Assembly: GCF_937890585.1 (NCBI RefSeq)
Contig: NZ_CALACG010000090.1
Span: forward strand, 1 to 10,365
Reading direction: 5' to 3'
Length of the DNA stretch: 10,365 nucleotides
Origin: an uncultured Campylobacter sp.
GTDB lineage: Bacteria > Campylobacterota > Campylobacteria > Campylobacterales > Campylobacteraceae
The first letter of the stretch is position 1, and every line of letters begins with the position of its first letter. Under the pieces are notes generated by a model. That model did not search any database. It saw only the letters and a list, made by a program, of their open reading frames with translations, and was not told the origin of the DNA. This document shows, piece by piece, positions 7,560 through 10,365 of this stretch. The position numbers and the translations under genes were made by a program.

Positions 7560-8008
7560 AGCTTAATAAATAATGCTCTAAAGCTTAGCGATATAAATTT
7601 AACTCCTTTAGCCATTCTAAAGCGCCTTAAACTACGATGATACTAGCTTGAACGATGAAACGCTTGAAATAAAACATTTGCACGATAAATTTAAAAAGCT
7701 AGGCATCTTGCAAGAGCCAAATGAGCACTTTGATCTTAGTTTAAATAGTGAAATTTTATTGCCTGCCATCTGCCTTAGGATAGATACTTTAAAATTTGAT
7801 GAGATCAAAGATCTAGCTAAGCTACTCATGCTCTATACATACTCCTTAAATGAGTGGTGCTTTTTCATCTTTTCAAGCCTAAATTTAGCTGTATCCGCAT
7901 GATGAGAGAGGTTTTGGCTGCATAGGACTAAATGACGATACAAAAAATGGATTAAATTTTCTAGAGTTTTGTAAAAAAGAGAAAAATGCAAAGGTTGTTA
8001 TAAAATAG
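7560..8008 (+). pseudogene. Decayed coding remnant with at least two frameshifts
   Basis: Three open stretches in different frames read as one protein. The first is 7560-7628 (NALKLSDINLTPLAILKRL). A shift follows near 7629, then 7630-7890 begins NYDDTSLNDETLEIKHL and ends IFSSLNLA. A second shift near 7891 leads to YPHDERGFGCIGLN and so on, to TAG 8006-8008. Amino-acid use and the A/T-rich third positions look coding throughout. No ATG or GTG with a ribosome site is seen; the longest intact piece (to TGA at 7900) could only begin at TTG 7648 or further upstream without a start. I do not recognise the family. It lies in the same direction just after aroE and probably was once an extra distal gene of the operon. 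A short expressed peptide cannot be excluded. Confidence 0.5.
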
Positions 8009-8030
8009 CAAATAAATTTTAAAATCAAAC

Positions 8031-8066
8031 AAAACTAAAAGCCCTCCCTTGCCGAAGCAAAGGAGG
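8031..8066 (-). terminator. Intrinsic terminator of assT (UUCG tetraloop)
   Basis: Read on the minus strand, CCTCCTTTGC (8066-8057) pairs with GCAAGGGAGG (8052-8043) around the loop TTCG (8056-8053). This gives ten pairs, one of them a G-U wobble, with a stable UUCG loop. A tail GCTTTTAGTTTTGTTT follows. On the plus strand the wobble becomes a C-A mismatch and A residues follow the stem, so the signal is directed to the minus strand. The stem begins 7 bases after the assT stop codon. Confidence 0.85.
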
Positions 8067-8073
8067 AAAAAAT

Positions 8074-9909
8074 TTACTTTTCAAACGCTTTTTGCAAGCT
8101 AAATGGAAACGCTTGATAGCCCATAGCATTTGTCATCTTTATCTCGATGCTAGGCTCTTTTGCACCCCACTCAAACTCATCGATGTGCGGGCTAGGAAGT
8201 CCTACTGGGCGACCTTTTGCGATGTCAAACTGCATGCCAGCAACGGCTGAATATACCATCACGCTATCAAGGTCATCTTGATACTGCGTAAGGCTTGTAA
8301 CCGAGCTATACCACTCTTTACCGCGCTCTTTGCCGTACTCCCAGATCTGCTCAACGGTCTTTTTGTTCTCATCGATCTTATAAACGACCGCACGAGAGTA
8401 CTTCATACCAGCGATGGCTGGTTGCTCCATGCCCCTTGTGTCGCCGTTGTCAAAGACACTTAGATAAATTTCGCCTTTTTTAGACTTGCTATCTATCCTA
8501 AATGCCGTATGTTGCGTCCATTGCCAGTCAAAGCCACCTTTGTCGCTCTCGTATCCTGGGCATTTTGAGTACTCATCTTCGCAGACGATCTTGTTGCCTT
8601 TGCTATCGACTGGCTGAAGCAGCTTATCTTTAAATTTATCGCTCCAGCCCTTGTGAGCGCCCATGATCCATTTTACTTGTTTGTCACGGCCGATCTTTAT
8701 AACTGCGTCTTGGTGGCGGCTTGAAATGATGATACTATCATCGCTTGGATCGTAATCCACACTATTTACGTGTGCCCAGTTACGTCCAGGACCAGCGCCA
8801 ACTATGTCGCCCCATTTATCGTGTGTATCCATAGACTGAAGCTCATCAGAGCTTGCTGTGTGTCCTGCTTTTTTAGCGTCGATGTTTAAGCAAACTGCGC
8901 CTTGATCAAGCGTTTTTAGCACGATGTCGCGGTAAGGATCGAGGATTTCATATAGTCTAAAGTCATCAACTACGTTGCCGTCGCGGTCAAGCTCAACGAT
9001 GACGTCGCGCACTGTTCTGACGTTTTTGCCATCAGCCCTTTTGTAGTCGGCATTTGCCACGCGCAAGAAGTAGTGTCCGTTTTGTGCTACGTCCATCGAG
9101 TGAGAGAAGTCGTTGTAGCTAGCTGGTAGCTCGCGGTTGAAAATTTCTCTACCCATGATGTCGTATTTTGCGTATCTTTGGCCATATCCCCAAGTCATAG
9201 CGCCGTCGTCATTTTGCTTAAAGCCCATCATTACACCAGCGTGAAATGGCTGTTTTAGGTCGTAAATTTTACTTGGCTCAAGATACCATCTAACCTCACC
9301 TTTTGTATCAAGGATGAAGTTATTTGGGCTGTAGTTCCACTCGATCGCACCGCCAGCTGGGTTGTTCCAAACGACTTTTGTGCCCTTGCCTGTTTTATTT
9401 ACAAAGTTATTTACATAGTAGAGGCGGTTTGCAAATTTAGCACTTGCTGGCTTAGTAACCTCGATCTTGTCAAATAGCGCGCCCTTTTGATTTGGCGTGC
9501 CAGCGCTCTCTAGGTAGATAGCTGGGGCATAAATTTTATAGCTCTCTTTTATATGCTCAGTCTTGCCCTTGTAGCTCTTGTCGTACTCGACCTCGACGGT
9601 GTTTTGATAGTCAGGGTACATGCCAAAAACTGGGATGCCGCCATGTGTGCGAAGATGCTTGTCAGCCACTTTGTAGCTTATAGTTTGACCACCTTGTTTT
9701 GGCACGATAGTGACCTTAGCGTTGCTTAGTGTGTAGCCGCCATTTTTGATGACTGCTGTAAGAGGCGCTGTGTCGTAAGGATTTACCACTACTTCGCCGA
9801 TCTGCCCAGTGATAGCGTAGTCAAGTTTAGCCCCGCTTGGACCGCCTATCGCAAAAGCGCTCGAGCAAAGCACAGAGGCTAGTGCAACACAACTCAAAGT
9901 CTTTTTCAT
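8074..9909 (-). CDS. assT: Periplasmic arylsulfate sulfotransferase
   Basis: AssT moves sulfate from a phenolic sulfate ester to another phenol without PAPS, through a sulfo-histidine intermediate. The protein has 611 aa. Residues 1-20 form a signal peptide (MKKTLSCVALASVLCSSAFA) with cleavage after AFA; Cys15 lacks a proper lipobox. An N-terminal beta domain runs to about 150 and a propeller domain follows. Residues matching the E. coli active site are His270 (DFSHSMD), His380 (NWAHVNSVDYD), Arg398 (SSRHQD) and His467 (TQHTAF), the last being the probable nucleophile. Cys443 and Cys450 match the known disulfide. AAAGGAG at 9915-9921 supports the start. No DsbA/DsbB-type partner is adjacent here, though they accompany assT in some other bacteria. 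The gene is monocistronic, closes with its own terminator, and seems richer in G+C than the operon on the left. Confidence 0.92.
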   Translation of the reverse strand: MKKTLSCVALASVLCSSAFAIGGPSGAKLDYAITGQIGEVVVNPYDTAPLTAVIKNGGYTLSNAKVTIVPKQGGQTISYKVADKHLRTHGGIPVFGMYPDYQNTVEVEYDKSYKGKTEHIKESYKIYAPAIYLESAGTPNQKGALFDKIEVTKPASAKFANRLYYVNNFVNKTGKGTKVVWNNPAGGAIEWNYSPNNFILDTKGEVRWYLEPSKIYDLKQPFHAGVMMGFKQNDDGAMTWGYGQRYAKYDIMGREIFNRELPASYNDFSHSMDVAQNGHYFLRVANADYKRADGKNVRTVRDVIVELDRDGNVVDDFRLYEILDPYRDIVLKTLDQGAVCLNIDAKKAGHTASSDELQSMDTHDKWGDIVGAGPGRNWAHVNSVDYDPSDDSIIISSRHQDAVIKIGRDKQVKWIMGAHKGWSDKFKDKLLQPVDSKGNKIVCEDEYSKCPGYESDKGGFDWQWTQHTAFRIDSKSKKGEIYLSVFDNGDTRGMEQPAIAGMKYSRAVVYKIDENKKTVEQIWEYGKERGKEWYSSVTSLTQYQDDLDSVMVYSAVAGMQFDIAKGRPVGLPSPHIDEFEWGAKEPSIEIKMTNAMGYQAFPFSLQKAFEK

Positions 9910-9924
9910 AACATCTCCTTTAGA

Positions 9925-9964
9925 TAAATTTTATAAACTCTACTCATAAAGCTTATAAAATTTA
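9925..9964. repeat. 12-bp perfect inverted repeat upstream of assT
   Basis: TAAATTTTATAA at 9925-9936 is repeated in reverse complement as TTATAAAATTTA at 9953-9964, with a 16-base spacer. The left arm contains a possible assT -10 box (TATAAA on the minus strand, 9935-9930), so this could be a repressor operator or a weak hairpin in the leader. All arm bases are A or T, so chance occurrence in this A/T-rich spacer is possible. Confidence 0.4.
9930..9935 (-). promoter_or_regulatory. Possible -10 box of assT
   Basis: TATAAA on the minus strand lies 21 bases upstream of the assT ATG, preceded by A/T-rich sequence but no TG extension. It would give a leader of roughly 14 bases that just includes the AAAGGAG ribosome site. 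This is weak: similar words are common in this spacer, and the extended -10 at 10049-10057 is a competing promoter. Confidence 0.3.
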
Positions 9965-9992
9965 GAAAAAGCCTTGGCAAAAACCAAGGCTT
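9961..9992 (-). terminator. Minus-strand intrinsic terminator or attenuator upstream of assT
   Basis: On the minus strand AAGCCTTGG (9992-9984) pairs perfectly with CCAAGGCTT (9977-9969) around a six-base loop TTTTTG. The run TTTCTAAATTTT follows. On the plus strand the stem is followed by only two T residues, so it acts mainly on minus-strand RNA. It ends transcripts coming from the mqnA side or from a promoter near 10050, just before the assT promoter region. If assT is transcribed from that upstream promoter, the same hairpin would serve as an attenuator. Confidence 0.75.
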
Positions 9993-10042
9993 AAATCAGT
10001 AAAAGGAATAACAAAAATGATTTGCTTTGTGTGTAATTGTAG
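9961..10042 (-). ncRNA. Candidate short RNA or assT leader of about 80 nt
   Basis: An extended -10 box at 10057-10049 predicts a minus-strand start near 10042. The terminator hairpin at 9992-9969 with its U-rich tail predicts an end near 9961. The transcript would have an unstructured A/U-rich 5' half and a 3' terminator stem, the common form of a bacterial small RNA. No family is recognised. It could equally be the attenuated 5' leader of assT. Confidence 0.25.
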
Positions 10043-10055
10043 TAAATCTTTATAA
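10017..10055 (+). CDS. Possible 12-residue cysteine-rich small ORF
   Basis: ATG 10017 to TAA 10053-10055 encodes MICFVCNCSKSL, with three cysteines in 12 residues. AAAAGGA at 10001-10007 is a good ribosome site 9 bases upstream. It lies antisense to the candidate minus-strand RNA and has no plus-strand gene after it that it could regulate. A short ORF of this size is expected by chance, so support is only the ribosome site and the cysteine content. Confidence 0.15.
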   Translation: MICFVCNCSKSL

Positions 10056-10057
10056 CA
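10049..10057 (-). promoter_or_regulatory. Extended -10 box on the minus strand
   Basis: TGTTATAAA on the minus strand fits TG, one base, then TATAAA, five of six matches to the -10 consensus. T-rich sequence precedes it, as in Campylobacter promoters. It points toward the hairpin at 9961-9992 and assT beyond it. Confidence 0.4.
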
Positions 10058-10194
10058 TAAATTTCACGCTAAAGTTAATACTAGCTTAAAATTTAAAAAT
10101 ATATTTAAAATTTATTAAATAGCGTATTCAACCTCGTTATCTTCGCCATTTATGAGGTAAAATATAGCAAAGAAATAATGCTAGTAAATTTAAC

Positions 10195-10365
10195 TTACTT
10201 TGCCTCTCTTAAAAACCTATGTTCTTTAAAAAATTTACGGAGTGATTTTTGCTCTTTTGGACCGATCTTGTAGCTTATAAATTTCAAATACCACTTTATA
10301 TCTTGCTCACTTATGCCACGACTTTTGGCGTAGCTAGCCAAGATATAGTTTGGGATTTTTACATT
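10195..10365 (-). CDS. mqnA: C-terminal end of a probable MqnA (chorismate dehydratase), runs off the window
   Basis: The minus strand is open from the window edge to the stop at 10195-10197, giving the last 56 residues of a protein whose start lies beyond 10365. The piece begins NVKIPNYILASYAKSRGI and continues with YLKFISYKIGPKEQKSLRKFF (residues 26-46 of the fragment) and a basic end FLREAK. A C-terminal helix pair of the form YLKxIxYKIxxKExxSLxxF is what I associate with MqnA of epsilonproteobacteria, the first dedicated enzyme of the futalosine menaquinone pathway. These bacteria use that pathway because they lack the classical Men route. The catalytic lobes are not visible, so the call rests on the C-terminus alone. 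A 200-base non-coding stretch separates it from the next minus-strand terminator. Confidence 0.55.
   Translation of the reverse strand, partial: NVKIPNYILASYAKSRGISEQDIKWYLKFISYKIGPKEQKSLRKFFKEHRFLREAK

Noticed and set aside
7606..7622. CTTTAG-CCATT-CTAAAG hairpin after aroE as an operon terminator
   Set aside because: The stem has only 6 pairs, mostly A-T, and no T-run follows, so it would not terminate efficiently.
10108..10149. Minus-strand small ORF MAKITRLNTLFNKF between mqnA and the assT upstream region
   Set aside because: No ribosome site precedes the ATG, and an ORF of 14 codons is expected by chance.
1..10365. CRISPR array, insertion sequence, tRNA/rRNA gene, prophage or toxin-antitoxin module
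   Set aside because: I found no regularly spaced repeats, transposase-like reading frame with terminal inverted repeats, cloverleaf or rRNA sequence. Every long frame is explained by the genes listed.

Overview
The window looks like chromosome of an epsilonproteobacterium of the genus Campylobacter, most like the concisus/curvus/showae group. The evidence is the A+T-rich composition with frequent AAATTT words, a Fur, lysyl-tRNA synthetase and serine hydroxymethyltransferase that match remembered Campylobacter proteins over long stretches, and the gene order gatC - cvpA - fur - lysS - glyA - DUF1882 - SPOR protein - aroE, which I recall from C. jejuni. The species is inferred; no database was searched.

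Region 1 (36-7519, + strand) is one compact run of nine genes. Neighbours overlap by 1-4 bases or are separated by at most 9 bases, behind a good extended -10 promoter. The genes are gatC (tRNA amidation), a PilT-type retraction ATPase, a CvpA-family membrane protein, the Fur iron regulator, lysS, glyA, a DUF1882 protein, a membrane-anchored SPOR-domain protein and aroE. The spacing implies co-transcription of tRNA charging, one-carbon metabolism, aromatic biosynthesis, cell-envelope functions and iron control. The pilT insertion and the DUF1882 protein are the two less ordinary members.

Region 2 (7520-8073) has no intact gene. It holds a decayed coding remnant read in three successive frames, then an intrinsic terminator with a UUCG loop facing the other strand.

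Region 3 (8074-9909, - strand) is a full-length periplasmic arylsulfate sulfotransferase (AssT) with a signal peptide, the expected active-site histidines and arginine, and a cysteine pair. Upstream of it (9910-10194) is a non-coding region with a 12-bp inverted repeat, a minus-strand terminator hairpin and an extended -10 box. Together these could define a short RNA or an attenuated assT leader.

Region 4 (10195-10365, - strand) is the C-terminal end of a gene that runs off the window, probably mqnA of the futalosine menaquinone pathway.

I see no prophage, CRISPR array, insertion sequence, tRNA or rRNA gene, and no clear new defence or mobile system. The most interesting points are a possible degenerate primase fold in the DUF1882 protein, the pilT embedded in a housekeeping operon, and the structured region upstream of assT.
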